Shown piece after piece: positions 43,951 through 53,102 of a stretch of DNA of 64,000 nucleotides. Positions within the stretch are counted from its first letter, which is position 1. Every line of letters starts with the position of its first letter. The stretch comes from Shewanella sp. VB17 (GTDB lineage: Bacteria > Pseudomonadota > Gammaproteobacteria > Enterobacterales > Shewanellaceae), in the NCBI RefSeq assembly GCF_013248905.1, contig NZ_JABRVS010000001.1:4774001-4838000 (forward strand), given 5' to 3'. The translations under genes and the position numbers were made by a program. Under the pieces are notes generated by a model. That model made no database searches. It saw nothing but the letters and a program-made list of their open reading frames with translations, and had not been told where the DNA came from.

Positions 43951-45525
43951 ATGAGTGCATCTGCTGCAGTAATATCGACTATATCACCAAGGGTTATTCC
44001 TCAAGGTTATGAGTCTGGAAGTAAGCGTTCGTGGATCGCGGTTTTTGGCGGTCTAATCGGTGCATTTATGGCGATTTTGGATATACAAATTACCAACGCA
44101 TCGATGAAGGAGATTCAAGGAAGTTTAGGTGCAACCCTAACAGAGGGCTCTTGGATAGCCACTGCCTATCTCGTGGCTGAAATGATCGCTATCCCTCTGT
44201 CCGGTTGGCTAAGTCAGGGACTGTCCATTAGGCGGTACCTTATTTGGACAACTGGCGCCTTTATTGGTGCTTCATTACTGTGCTCTATCGCTTGGAATTT
44301 GGAGTCAATGATCACTTTTAGAGCGATGCAAGGATTCTTTGGTGGAGCACTCATTCCTTTGTCATTTCGCCTCATACTCGAACTCCTTCCCGAAAATAAA
44401 CGTACATTAGGTATGACCTTATTTGGCGTAACCGCAACCTTTGCCCCCTCAATAGGTCCTGCATTAGGTGGGTGGCTAACAGAGCAATTTAGCTGGCATT
44501 ATCTTTTTTACATAAATGTACCTCCAGGATTGCTGGTAATGGGAATGCTGGCCTATGGCTTAAAGAAAAAGCCCGTCATACCTGAAAAATTAAAAAACGT
44601 CGATCTTTCCGGCATCATCACTATGGCCTTAGGCATGGGCTGTCTAGAGATCGTACTGGAAGAAGGTAATCGCAAGGATTGGTTTGGATCTGAACTGATC
44701 TGCAACCTCAGCATGCTAGCAGCAGTCAACATAGCCCTATTTATTTACATACAACTGAAGAAGACAGAACCTCTGGTGAATTTACGTTTACTAGGACAGA
44801 GAGACTTTGCCATTTCAACCATCGCGTATTTCTTACTCGGAATGGCATTATTTTCAGCTATTTATATGATCCCACTCTATTTGGCACAGATCCACAACTA
44901 CAGCCCACTAGACATAGGTAAAGTCATTATGTGGATGGGGTTCCCACAACTGCTAGTACTTCCTTTTGTTCCCAAACTCGCTGAACGCTTCGATGGTCGA
45001 TACCTAGCAGCATTTGGCTTCATCGTATTTTCATTAAGTTATTACATGAATAGCCATATGACCATTGATTTTGCTGGTGATCAAATGATCGCATCTCAAG
45101 TTGTACGCGCTATAGGTCAGCCCTTCATTATTGTGCCTATAGGGATCATAGCGACCATGCACATTAAGCCACACGAGAATGCTTCAGCTTCTACTGTTCT
45201 TAATGTCATGCGAAATCTTGGAGGCGCCTTTGGTATAGCCTTAGTGTCAACATTAACAGATACTTTATCCAGAGGACATTTAGCGCATATGAAAGAAACT
45301 TTACCCGCTGTCAGCTCGATGGCTAATGAATACCTCATGCAAACAACTCATGTCTTCATTCAAGCAGGATCCGATCCGATAGCTGCCACATCACAAGCAA
45401 ATAGCCTATTAGAACAAACGATGACTCAACAGGCTTATATTCAAGCTTACAATGACGTATTTTTCATTATCTCCATTTTATTGCTCATCGCAGTAGCCTG
45501 TGTGCTCTCGATTAGAAAGCCTTGA
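43951..45525 (+). CDS. EmrB-type DHA2 MFS multidrug transporter
   Basis: Major facilitator of the DHA2 (14-helix) family, 524 residues. Motif D1-like LIGAFMAILDIQITNASMKE opens helix 1, motif A-like WLSQGLSIRRYLIWT follows helix 2, and motif C of antiporters appears as GVTATFAPSIGPALGGWLTE. It is the pump component of an EmrAB-TolC tripartite system with the adaptor encoded 2 bp upstream, and would expel hydrophobic compounds across both membranes. A hairpin at 45528-45563 follows the stop. Confidence 0.93.
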   Translation: MSASAAVISTISPRVIPQGYESGSKRSWIAVFGGLIGAFMAILDIQITNASMKEIQGSLGATLTEGSWIATAYLVAEMIAIPLSGWLSQGLSIRRYLIWTTGAFIGASLLCSIAWNLESMITFRAMQGFFGGALIPLSFRLILELLPENKRTLGMTLFGVTATFAPSIGPALGGWLTEQFSWHYLFYINVPPGLLVMGMLAYGLKKKPVIPEKLKNVDLSGIITMALGMGCLEIVLEEGNRKDWFGSELICNLSMLAAVNIALFIYIQLKKTEPLVNLRLLGQRDFAISTIAYFLLGMALFSAIYMIPLYLAQIHNYSPLDIGKVIMWMGFPQLLVLPFVPKLAERFDGRYLAAFGFIVFSLSYYMNSHMTIDFAGDQMIASQVVRAIGQPFIIVPIGIIATMHIKPHENASASTVLNVMRNLGGAFGIALVSTLTDTLSRGHLAHMKETLPAVSSMANEYLMQTTHVFIQAGSDPIAATSQANSLLEQTMTQQAYIQAYNDVFFIISILLLIAVACVLSIRKP

Positions 45526-45527
45526 TC

Positions 45528-45563
45528 ATTCGCCTATCACTGATAGGCCTTACAAGCGAATAA
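45528..45563 (+). terminator. Hairpin after the efflux operon
   Basis: Nested inverted repeats: outer ATTCGC / GCGAAT and inner CCTATCA / TGATAGG, three bases past the pump stop; no T-run. Confidence 0.45.
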
Positions 45564-45696
45564 CAATAATACTCATACTAAATAAGTTAAGTCGACTAAA
45601 CTTGAAAGTAGCCCATATCCTCATACACCACCATATTAAAGTATAACTGGATGATTAATCATAATACACGTTCGAAGCCAAACCTATATAGATCAT

Positions 45697-46545
45697 ATGA
45701 TGCTTAGTCATTATCGTGGCAATTATCTCGTACTACTGATGACTTTAATCAGTTTACTCTTCACCGATAACTCGCAAGCCAACAGCATTGTTACCCCCAA
45801 TACACCTCAGAAAACAAACGCACCTGTTATGCGAATTTGTTATGAAGATAGAGGCTATTTCCCATACGCTACCACAGAGCCCATCACCGACAGTAAAACA
45901 CTGAATGTACATGGGGTATTCGTAGACTTAATCATTAAAACAGCTGCAAGATTAAACTTATCGATACAACTTGTTAGGCTACCTTGGAAACGCTGTATTC
46001 AGCATTTAAGCCAAGGGAAAACAGATGCTATATTTGCTGCTATATGGACACCTGAAAGAGAAAGTATAGGAGTATTTCCTACACGAGAAGGTCAAATAGA
46101 TGTAGAGCGACGCTTATGGAGTGGCAGTTATCAGGTATTTACCCATAAGCAATCAAGCCTAAAGTGGAATGATGGACAGTTCTCAGGACTCAAATTAGGC
46201 GTGGCTGCACCTTTAGGTTATATAACTTATGATAAGTTGGCTAAGCTAGATGCACTCCCCCTCAATAACTTAACCTCAAAAGAAGGGTTTACTTTACTCG
46301 CTAAAAGGAAGTTAGATGGTTATGTGGTCGAGAGATACATAGGCTTAAGTATGATTAAAGATATGAAATTAACAGCTGAACTATCTGCATTAACGACAAC
46401 TTTTATGCAAGTCAATTTGTATCTACCTGTCTCTCACCAATGGAACCAACAATACTCGGCGCTTACGCTACAATTTTGGCAAACATTAAGTGAAATAAGA
46501 CAAGAACAAGGTGATATGATCTTAGCTGGTTATCTAAATCAATAA
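45697..46545 (+). CDS. Periplasmic amino-acid-type binding protein (SBP family 3)
   Basis: Exported solute-binding-like protein of 282 residues: signal peptide about 1-29 (ending DNSQA), then MRICYEDRGYFPYATTEPIT, GVFVDLIIKTAARLNLSIQL and the QGKTDAIFAAIWTPERES segment of type-3 binding domains. There are no ABC transporter genes near it, so like many Shewanella paralogues it may act as a sensor protein or have lost its transporter. A truncated second member of the same family follows at 46714. Confidence 0.8.
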   Translation: MMLSHYRGNYLVLLMTLISLLFTDNSQANSIVTPNTPQKTNAPVMRICYEDRGYFPYATTEPITDSKTLNVHGVFVDLIIKTAARLNLSIQLVRLPWKRCIQHLSQGKTDAIFAAIWTPERESIGVFPTREGQIDVERRLWSGSYQVFTHKQSSLKWNDGQFSGLKLGVAAPLGYITYDKLAKLDALPLNNLTSKEGFTLLAKRKLDGYVVERYIGLSMIKDMKLTAELSALTTTFMQVNLYLPVSHQWNQQYSALTLQFWQTLSEIRQEQGDMILAGYLNQ

Positions 46546-46713
46546 TGTCGTAAAGGTGATTAACAAGATTCAAACAACCTCTATAAAGATATTGTATAGG
46601 CTACAATAACAAGATAAAGTCAATTTGAAAATTGAACCTGATTAGATTTTATGTTTGCTTACTCAGCTCAAGAACAAACTTTGATGCCGCTCATATCTTA
46701 ATGTGAGGTAACA

Positions 46714-46890
46714 ATGAAAAATTATCAATTTTTTTTCTGTTTTCTTATCTATATATACACGTCAAGATTGGTCTTTGCTTCTGATATTAATATTGATATT
46801 TATGCAGATGATTCTTATCCTCCCTACTCATATAATGAAAATGGTGAACCAAAAGGAATATCATCAACAAAAGCCAAGAAAAAAACGTAA
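46714..46890 (+). pseudogene. Truncated periplasmic binding protein (SBP family 3)
   Basis: Frame of 58 codons with a good ribosome site (gaggta) and signal peptide (about 1-22, LVFAS), then DINIDIYADDSYPPYSYNEN and GEPKGIS, the exact opening of a type-3 binding domain. It then runs into the lysine-rich STKAKKKT and a stop; the remaining 200 or so residues of the family are absent. A dispersed repeat begins 11 bp after the stop, suggesting that an insertion or deletion at this place removed the rest. Confidence 0.7.
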
Positions 46891-46900
46891 AACCGAGTGA

Positions 46901-46934
46901 TATCAGGCCTTTAACAAGACACTCCTAGGTAGAA
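46901..46934. repeat. Dispersed repeat, copy 2
   Basis: Shares tatcaggcctt and tcctaggtagaa, with caaga between, with copy 1 at 18360-18394. It lies between the truncated binding-protein gene and the aldo/keto reductase start. Confidence 0.6.
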
Positions 46935-46963
46935 AAATATCAATTCTAAATAAAGAGAAAATA

Positions 46964-47860
46964 ATGAAAAATCAATTTGAAATGTCAGATTTTATCGCCG
47001 GTTTTTGGAGATTAGCAAGCTGGCATTATTCCCCGCAGCAAAGACTGTCATTAATAGAGCACTATCTCGATTTGGGCGTCACGACGATGGATCATGCAGA
47101 CATTTATGGACAGCTACAATGTGAGATCCTTTTTGGTGAGGCCTTATCTATTAAGCCTAGCTTGCGAACCAAGATCCAATTAATCAGTAAGTGTGGCATA
47201 AAACCCACTTTTGAATCGGCACCAGAACGCTACGTTAATCATTACGACACAAGTGAACAGCACATATTTACTTCAGTGGACAACTCCCTAACTCGACTCG
47301 GTACAGATCATCTTGATTTATTATTAATCCATCGCCCAGATCCCTTAATGAATGCCGATGAAGTCGCTCTGACTTTCAAAAAGCTCCAACAGTCGGGTAA
47401 GGTTCTTCACTTCGGCGTATCGAATTTCAGTACTGGCCAATTTGAATTATTACAGTCTAGATTGACACCGATGAACATTCAACTCATCACTAATCAAGTC
47501 GAAATATCTCCTTATAATATGACGAGTCTACACGATGGTACCTTAGAGCAATGTCAGCAACATAGAATATCTCCTATGGCTTGGTCTTGCTTAAGTGGTG
47601 GTGAGATATTTACCAGTCAAAGTGCACAAGCGATAAGATTAAGAACAGTATTGAATCACATCGCTAATAACCATTGCGTTAAAGATATTAGCCCAATTGT
47701 CTATGCTTGGATAAATGCACTTCCTTCACAACCCAAGCCTATTATTGGAAGTGGTAATGTACAGCGTATCAAAAATGCAATCTCATCTAAAAGTATCAGC
47801 CTAGATAAACAAGAATGGTTCAGTATTTGGGAAGCGTCAACGGGACACAGCGTACCTTAA
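46964..47860 (+). CDS. Aldo/keto reductase
   Basis: NADPH-dependent aldo/keto reductase of 298 residues, YdhF-like group. The catalytic tetrad can be placed: D in TTMDHADIYGQ together with the Tyr of the same motif, K in LISKCGIKP, and H in DLLLIHRPDPL. The C-terminal cofactor segment PIIGSGNVQRIKNA is typical. The cofactor and carbonyl substrate are not evident. A dispersed repeat lies 30 bp upstream, and a terminator-like hairpin follows. Confidence 0.9.
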   Translation: MKNQFEMSDFIAGFWRLASWHYSPQQRLSLIEHYLDLGVTTMDHADIYGQLQCEILFGEALSIKPSLRTKIQLISKCGIKPTFESAPERYVNHYDTSEQHIFTSVDNSLTRLGTDHLDLLLIHRPDPLMNADEVALTFKKLQQSGKVLHFGVSNFSTGQFELLQSRLTPMNIQLITNQVEISPYNMTSLHDGTLEQCQQHRISPMAWSCLSGGEIFTSQSAQAIRLRTVLNHIANNHCVKDISPIVYAWINALPSQPKPIIGSGNVQRIKNAISSKSISLDKQEWFSIWEASTGHSVP

Positions 47861-47888
47861 TAAAGACGTTATTTACGCCTTTATTAAG
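47860..47888. terminator. Hairpin between convergent genes
   Basis: AATAAAG / CTTTATT stem around an inner acgttatttacgc, between the aldo/keto reductase and the convergent MaoC-type gene. Confidence 0.45.
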
Positions 47889-47903
47889 CAATGCGTTAAC
47901 AGC

Positions 47904-48788
47904 TCACAGATAACTTATTTTTCCAGATAAATGAGGACGTCGACCACGGGCATCTCTTAACTCGAACACTAACTCATCTTCGTTATTTTCAGCTGCAAAA
48001 CTAACATCGGACGGCATAAACAAAGGGAGCTTAAAGACAACATCGACCTTACAAGGACACTCACCAATTTTAGGCATTATTTGAGCAATACAACGTGCTT
48101 TTGACCACATTCCATGGGCAAGCACTCTATCAAAACCAAAGCGCTTAGATAAAATAGGATGGAGATGAATTAGATTATAGTCACCGGATGCTTTTGCGTA
48201 TTTTCGACCTAAATCATCAGCTAAAGACCAAGAATCTGGTGATTCCCAAGCCATGGCATTGGCTTTGGGTGGGCGTACTCGACGCGAGGCACTTTCAACA
48301 CGATATAAATAGGTAGACAATGATTCCCAGACCAAAATCCCATTGACGCGGGCTTGGGAGACTAATTCAAACTCAAGGCCTGCATCAGTGAGTTGACTAT
48401 TAATCAAAGCACACTCTAAATCAAAATGTTCATCGACAGTTAGCTGCCTATATTGAGTAATACTATTTTTTAGATGGATCATCCCAAGCAAAGGAAAAGT
48501 GATCCCTTTATGCGTAAAAATAACAGCGTGAAGGCGAAACACCATGACGTACAAATACGTTAGAGGTAATATTTTACCATCAAAATCGAAGCCACAAATA
48601 GAAGCATAGTTATTAACATTTTTGGCTGATAGACTGATATTGTGAGTACGAACTCGGATATGAGGTAGGGCTAGCTCATCCCAGCCAGGCTTACGCTCAA
48701 AGAAGATCTTACGATACAAGGAAAATAACGAAGGCATTGCCTTTAAATCAACCAAGTACTCTTTTTTTTCGCTCACCAAACCGTTCAA
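47904..48788 (-). CDS. MaoC-like (hot-dog) hydratase family protein
   Basis: Protein of 294 residues with two hot-dog halves. The second half carries the MaoC hydratase motif YAKASGDYNLIHLHP (catalytic Asp and His) followed by GFDRVLAHGMWSKARC. Such proteins hydrate 2-enoyl-CoA or enoyl-ACP; the fused double-hot-dog layout is common in marine gammaproteobacteria. The frame begins with TTG at 48788, with aggtgag seven bases before it; a GTG four codons later is the alternative. No fatty-acid genes adjoin it, so the substrate is open. Confidence 0.8.
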   Translation of the reverse strand: MNGLVSEKKEYLVDLKAMPSLFSLYRKIFFERKPGWDELALPHIRVRTHNISLSAKNVNNYASICGFDFDGKILPLTYLYVMVFRLHAVIFTHKGITFPLLGMIHLKNSITQYRQLTVDEHFDLECALINSQLTDAGLEFELVSQARVNGILVWESLSTYLYRVESASRRVRPPKANAMAWESPDSWSLADDLGRKYAKASGDYNLIHLHPILSKRFGFDRVLAHGMWSKARCIAQIMPKIGECPCKVDVVFKLPLFMPSDVSFAAENNEDELVFELRDARGRRPHLSGKISYL

Positions 48789-49022
48789 ATTTCAACTCAC
48801 CTATCAGATATAAAGCTCGTGAGTATACCCAAAACAACGCAGCTTGTCTTGATGCTGATTAAACCATAAAATATCAATGAGATAAGACCGTTACTTTACA
48901 CATTTAATGCTCAGCGATCCTTTTGAGTAAACATCCCATTAAAAAGCAGGTCTCATATTGTACATCCTCCCACTAAAATCAGTTTTTCTGATTGACTAGT
49001 AAAGAGGATGTCTAAACTTATA

Positions 49023-49364
49023 TTATTCGCCTGCCATACAGCGGAAAATAACCATAGATACAATACTATTTAGCGTGGGTGTCTGAGAGCCAACTTCCAA
49101 CCTTCCGACGTTAATCATGTCGATAATAGTTTCATTTGCAGCTAGTTCAGTCAGGCCTTGGTGAAAAAGAACCCCCATTTCACTGCTTGGGTGTGTAAGC
49201 GCCATCGTTGCTATCTTAAGGTTTTTATCAAAACACACCTTCGTCGCAGAGTCCATCACAACAGCATTATTTACTGATTGATTTTCATTAGCAAATGAAG
49301 AAGCACTGCTAAAGGCGATCACTGGAGTTAAGAGCGCGGCTAAGGCTATTTTTTTGAATTGCAT
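49023..49364 (-). CDS. Small exported protein, unknown
   Basis: Protein of 113 residues with a signal peptide (about 1-25, ending SSFA-N) and a mature part of about 88 residues containing two cysteines, one in TKVCFDKN and one in IFRCMAGE, which could form a disulphide. I do not recognise the family. The ribosome site aaagg is 8 bases before the ATG. A short GGGCT / AGCCC hairpin lies in the 5' leader at 49388-49402. It is transcribed alone. Confidence 0.65.
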   Translation of the reverse strand: MQFKKIALAALLTPVIAFSSASSFANENQSVNNAVVMDSATKVCFDKNLKIATMALTHPSSEMGVLFHQGLTELAANETIIDMINVGRLEVGSQTPTLNSIVSMVIFRCMAGE

Positions 49365-49848
49365 TTTTTTTCCTTTGGTTAGTCATTGGGCTGAAAGCCC
49401 CTTAATTTAATTAACAAAGATAAAAACACTTAACAGCAACATAAGTGAAACAATAAACTAACACAGGTCTAGCCTTTCGTCTCCTATCTATTTCACAAAT
49501 ATATATCTGATTGTACTAAAGGACATTTTTGATTACTGGCAGATTATTATCTCAATGGATACAAGAAAGTGAGCGGCTCGATTTTAAGCATACTCATTCA
49601 ATGCAAACTTTTCTGAGATGTGGAAATGATGAGGGATTATCGCGGTTACACATGTGATAGATACTGTAAATATCAAGTAGGAGTCGTTATAAAGTCGATA
49701 TCATGCATTATATAGTATGTATCAAACATTATTCACAGTCATTTATATAGGGGTTATGCATACTCTATTGAGCGCTTTGAGCGAGGGTTCCTAGTGACTT
49801 GTAAGGATAAAGGCTATTTCAAGATGTACTAAAGTAAATAAGTCTTAA
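49365..49848. other. Gene-poor region
   Basis: About 480 bp without a sure gene. It holds the leader hairpin of the upstream small gene at 49388-49402. A short plus-strand frame at 49529-49657 (42 residues, TTG start with aaagga upstream, LSQWIQESERLDFKH) could be a small gene or a fragment; I leave it unassigned. Confidence 0.4.
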
Positions 49849-50481
49849 TCAAAACAACTCAACTTTACTTTCAGTTTCCGTCTGCTCCTTAATAATACCT
49901 TTAAGGTAAACACTCTCCTCTTTCTCCATTTGTATTATTCCACTTACAGGAAGTCGCTTCAGTAAAACTTTGCCACTATTAGGGTGAAAAAGAACTTTAC
50001 GCGGCCATGGGCCACCAAGATCTTCAACTTCAACTTCTATCTCTTCCATATGTAAATAGCTCTTCACAAACTCGATATTAGACTTGCCTACATTCAGTAC
50101 TGTACCTTTACTCATTTGAGCACCTCCAAAAATTTTGGCTCTTAATCTTTTTTTTTGTCCCCCTAAGGTCAGTATCCCATTAATTAACTGCTCCATAGCA
50201 AAATTGCCATAACGACACGAAAAACTCATCAGCTCATGCCAATCTTCATTGAGTTCTCTTTCAGGCAAAAGAAAATGATTTAACCCACCAATACCCATCA
50301 TCGGATCCCAGATACAGGCTGCGACACAAGATCCAAGTCGAGTAAATACATATTCGTCTTGTGTTGTAATATAAAATTCGCCAGGATCAACACGTGCGAC
50401 AACCTTATTTCGTTTCGCGTCCCATTTTCTTGGGATCCCTTCAAAGCCTTTAGTTGGCGATGAGATAACCAGTTCAGTCAT
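49849..50481 (-). CDS. cheD: Chemoreceptor glutamine deamidase CheD, stand-alone
   Basis: CheD-family deamidase of 210 residues that converts Gln to Glu in chemoreceptors and so tunes adaptation. The active-site motif TRLGSCVAACIWDP gives Cys52, and GIGGLNHFLLP gives His69; AKIFGGAQMSKGT and NVGKSNIEFVKSYL follow as usual. The C-terminal 45 residues (about 165-210) are longer and more charged than in typical 160-residue CheD proteins. No other chemotaxis gene is in the window, so it must act on receptors encoded elsewhere. Confidence 0.88.
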   Translation of the reverse strand: MTELVISSPTKGFEGIPRKWDAKRNKVVARVDPGEFYITTQDEYVFTRLGSCVAACIWDPMMGIGGLNHFLLPERELNEDWHELMSFSCRYGNFAMEQLINGILTLGGQKKRLRAKIFGGAQMSKGTVLNVGKSNIEFVKSYLHMEEIEVEVEDLGGPWPRKVLFHPNSGKVLLKRLPVSGIIQMEKEESVYLKGIIKEQTETESKVELF

Positions 50482-50603
50482 TCAGCCTCCTTGCTGGTTA
50501 AATGATTAAAAGAATCTAACATATAAATAAATGAAGCTACACGTGCCAGTATAGTCAAAATAATACCCGTTAGACCTAAATTTTCATTCGATAGAGGCGT
50601 AAC

Positions 50604-51485
50604 TCACGAACATATCAAATCCCAACAATTTTTCACTTTTACTCCCTCTTTAATAAGCTCTTTAACAATACTCTTAGATCCAACAACATGCCCTGCACCA
50701 ACTATGATAAACATGGGTTGAGGTGTGCTTTCAGCCCCCATTAATTGGTGAATTTTAGTTGCCATTTGCTGATTACGTTGCCACAACACTTTCTCAATCA
50801 TTAGGAGATCACCCTCATCGATCATTTGTCCTTCCATCAGCTCACTCAAATGCACTTCGTCGCCTCTTCGCCATGTATTGACTAAATCGTGCATCTCAGC
50901 ATCTGGCGCTTCAATTGTTTCCTTCACCATCTTCCACTGAACCTTATCACTGAACGATGACATCAATTGAAATTGAAATTCTGTACTCTCCAGCTCTAAA
51001 AGAGGCTTGTTATTATTTTTCGCAATAAATTGTTGTTCGACACCATAAGCTGCGCTGTAACCCAATGCCTCAAAACGAGCAACGCCAAACTGCATCGATT
51101 GTAACCAAGGAGAAAACCCTTTCACGGCTGAGCACATCTCCCTTCTTGAATGACAATAGTCATCTAACAACATTTGTGTCTTTACGTCTGCGGTCACTGG
51201 TTTAAGGCCGTACTTACTTATCAAAGCATTAATATCAACATTCGCTATATCAGCCTCGACCACAAGAGACTCTGCCGAATTAAATAACGATTCAATAATC
51301 GGATCCATTGGGTAAAAATCGGCTATCCCCATGTGTATAGAACCAAGTAAATATGCCTTTTTCCCTTTATATTCAATTTGGTAAAAAGGGGGCTTATCAC
51401 CAGCCAATGCCTGTACTGAAAAAATACTCGTTAACAAAAATACCCATATGACAATAAGTATTCCATTGAGTTGACTTGTTGCCAT
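50604..51485 (-). CDS. TraB/GumN family protein, exported
   Basis: TraB/GumN (PF01963-type) protein of 293 residues. A signal peptide (about 1-28, ending VQALA) is followed by the two signature motifs: YLLGSIHMGIADFYPMD near the N-terminus and FIIVGAGHVVGSKSIVKEL near the C-terminus, with conserved Gly-x-x-His in each and ELEST in the middle. The family is thought to consist of metal-dependent hydrolases or proteases related to Tiki. The gene is monocistronic and its substrate unknown. Confidence 0.87.
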   Translation of the reverse strand: MATSQLNGILIVIWVFLLTSIFSVQALAGDKPPFYQIEYKGKKAYLLGSIHMGIADFYPMDPIIESLFNSAESLVVEADIANVDINALISKYGLKPVTADVKTQMLLDDYCHSRREMCSAVKGFSPWLQSMQFGVARFEALGYSAAYGVEQQFIAKNNNKPLLELESTEFQFQLMSSFSDKVQWKMVKETIEAPDAEMHDLVNTWRRGDEVHLSELMEGQMIDEGDLLMIEKVLWQRNQQMATKIHQLMGAESTPQPMFIIVGAGHVVGSKSIVKELIKEGVKVKNCWDLICS

Positions 51486-51550
51486 CAGCTTCGCCCCTTA
51501 TAATCCCGATAATTAAAATTTATTACACTATATGAGAATGAGAGGCTGCT

Positions 51551-51862
51551 ATGCCACATACCCGTGTTCTTGAACAACTTAAAGACAATCTACAAACAGC
51601 CTATCGTAAATCAATTGATGCCGATGGCAAACTGGATGAGCTAAAAAAAGCAGGCCATGTAAAATTCAACACCATTTTTACACAAAATGAAGGGTTTTCA
51701 ACTCGAAGTAATCGTTTCAAACCCTACGTTGAAGAACTGGCAAATGAACTCAACACAATATCAACAGATCAACCAGTATTACCGGCAGAATTAGCGTTAT
51801 TGGTCAAAAAGCTGGGCGTATTACTACAGACTTTACAGGCATTTAAAGATCAAGCTAACTAA
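51551..51862 (+). CDS. PriC-like primosomal protein
   Basis: All-helical protein of 103 residues. The segment KFNTIFTQNEGFSTRSNRFK with PYVEELANEL, followed by LPAELALLVKKLGVLLQTLQ, matches the pattern of PriC (F-x-T-R-S-x-R, then an amphipathic helix that binds SSB). PriC restarts replication at forks. The protein is short for PriC, which is about 170-200 residues in E. coli, so this assignment is tentative. A strong terminator follows. Confidence 0.5.
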   Translation: MPHTRVLEQLKDNLQTAYRKSIDADGKLDELKKAGHVKFNTIFTQNEGFSTRSNRFKPYVEELANELNTISTDQPVLPAELALLVKKLGVLLQTLQAFKDQAN

Positions 51863-51936
51863 TACCAACCTACAGGCATAGGCCATAGCATCTTAATCAA
51901 TTTAGCATTCAATGATTGATGAGAAAGCTTAAGTAC

Positions 51937-51978
51937 AAAAAAGGCCAAAAAAGCAGCGAGCTTTTTAGCCTTTTTTGA
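51937..51978. terminator. Bidirectional terminator
   Basis: Stem AAAAAAGGCcAAAAAAGC / GCTTTTTAGCCTTTTTT with a 5-base loop, between the PriC-like gene (+) and the convergent DUF3016 gene (-). Confidence 0.85.
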
Positions 51979-52010
51979 CATAGGGTTTAGCAAGTATAAA
52001 AAGTAAGCCA

Positions 52011-52532
52011 TTAGAGTTTAGGCGCAACTACTTTTTTCACCCAATCTGCCAACAATTGTGATTCATATCGAGTCGACTTATCATTAACTCGCCCAATTGA
52101 GTTCATAAATCCTAAATCAGATAATTTTTCATCACCAACCATAATAACTTTACCATCTTCGATTACTGTGTAACTAAAAGTAATGCGAGGAGGGTAAATA
52201 TCTTTAATCACACGAATATCCTGGCTACTAGCTCCGAATGTCGGCCTAACATCACCAGCAAGATCAAGATCAGTAACTTGAAGCTCAAGCTTTTGATTGG
52301 CAGTTAACACTTTGGATGCTTCTTTATTTAAACTCTGAGTCAAAGTGTCAAAGGTACGCATTTCATAACGGGATTGGATATCACCCACGGCTTTAATGTC
52401 ACGAAAGCTCTTAGGATCTTGCCATTCAATTTTCACTATGCCATTTTCTGTTACTGGGTTTACCGCAACCTCTTCTGCGGCAGCAATGCTTGAAGTCATC
52501 ACTCCTACGAATAAAAAATACGTTAATTTCAT
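52011..52532 (-). CDS. DUF3016 family exported protein
   Basis: Protein of 173 residues with a signal peptide (about 1-19, IAAAEE) and the DUF3016 pattern: VKIEWQDPKSFRDIKAVGDI, LTANQKLELQVTDLDLAGDV and DIRVIKDIYPPRITFSYTVI. The family is common in Shewanella, Xanthomonas and relatives and is predicted to be periplasmic; its function is not known. It is transcribed alone toward a shared terminator. Confidence 0.85.
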   Translation of the reverse strand: MKLTYFLFVGVMTSSIAAAEEVAVNPVTENGIVKIEWQDPKSFRDIKAVGDIQSRYEMRTFDTLTQSLNKEASKVLTANQKLELQVTDLDLAGDVRPTFGASSQDIRVIKDIYPPRITFSYTVIEDGKVIMVGDEKLSDLGFMNSIGRVNDKSTRYESQLLADWVKKVVAPKL

Positions 52533-52746
52533 ATGAACCTCATTAAAATGAATAGTGTAGACTAATTAATGTCATTAAAAATTCCAGCTTATTATTGTAC
52601 AATTAACAACCTGAACATTGACTTAATGCAAAGCTATTTAACCACTCAGCCTTAATGAAATCGGTTCAGTCATCATTCAAGTTGCCCTTGTTACAATTGG
52701 CCACATTATCTACAGGGATCTCCCCACTACATATTGGAGCCACGCA

Positions 52747-52986
52747 ATGAACATCATCTTAAGACCCATTTTACTACTCATTATACTTGTCTGCCCCTTA
52801 ATAGTGAGTGCTAACAATGATGGAAGTCATGATCTTTCATCCTCTGCAGAAGACATTCTGGCAGAATATGATAGTGTTAATGAACAACAGTCTGCTGAGC
52901 AGCAAATAGAAAAAGTCAAACATAAACTCGATGATGAAGCACGTGAAATGCTCAATAGCAATCTCAGCGAACACGATGCAAAATGA
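52747..52986 (+). CDS. Small exported hypothetical protein
   Basis: Protein of 79 residues: signal peptide (about 1-22, ending VSA) and a mature, highly charged helical part (DDEAREMLNSNLSEHDAK at the end). A ggagcc ribosome site lies about 7 bases before the ATG. I do not recognise it. It stands alone between two minus-strand genes. Confidence 0.6.
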   Translation: MNIILRPILLLIILVCPLIVSANNDGSHDLSSSAEDILAEYDSVNEQQSAEQQIEKVKHKLDDEAREMLNSNLSEHDAK

Positions 52987-53102
52987 CATGCAGAGCTAAT
53001 TAAAGTGTCCTTATCAGAATAACTAAGTGTTAACTTGAACTCGTGCTACCGAGTTCAAGTTAACTTTATGACAAACCAATTAAAAACACATTTATTGATA
53101 AA

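Noticed and set aside
49529..49657. 42-codon frame with a TTG start and aaagga upstream
   Set aside because: Protein-like character is slight and no family is recognised; mentioned only in the region note.
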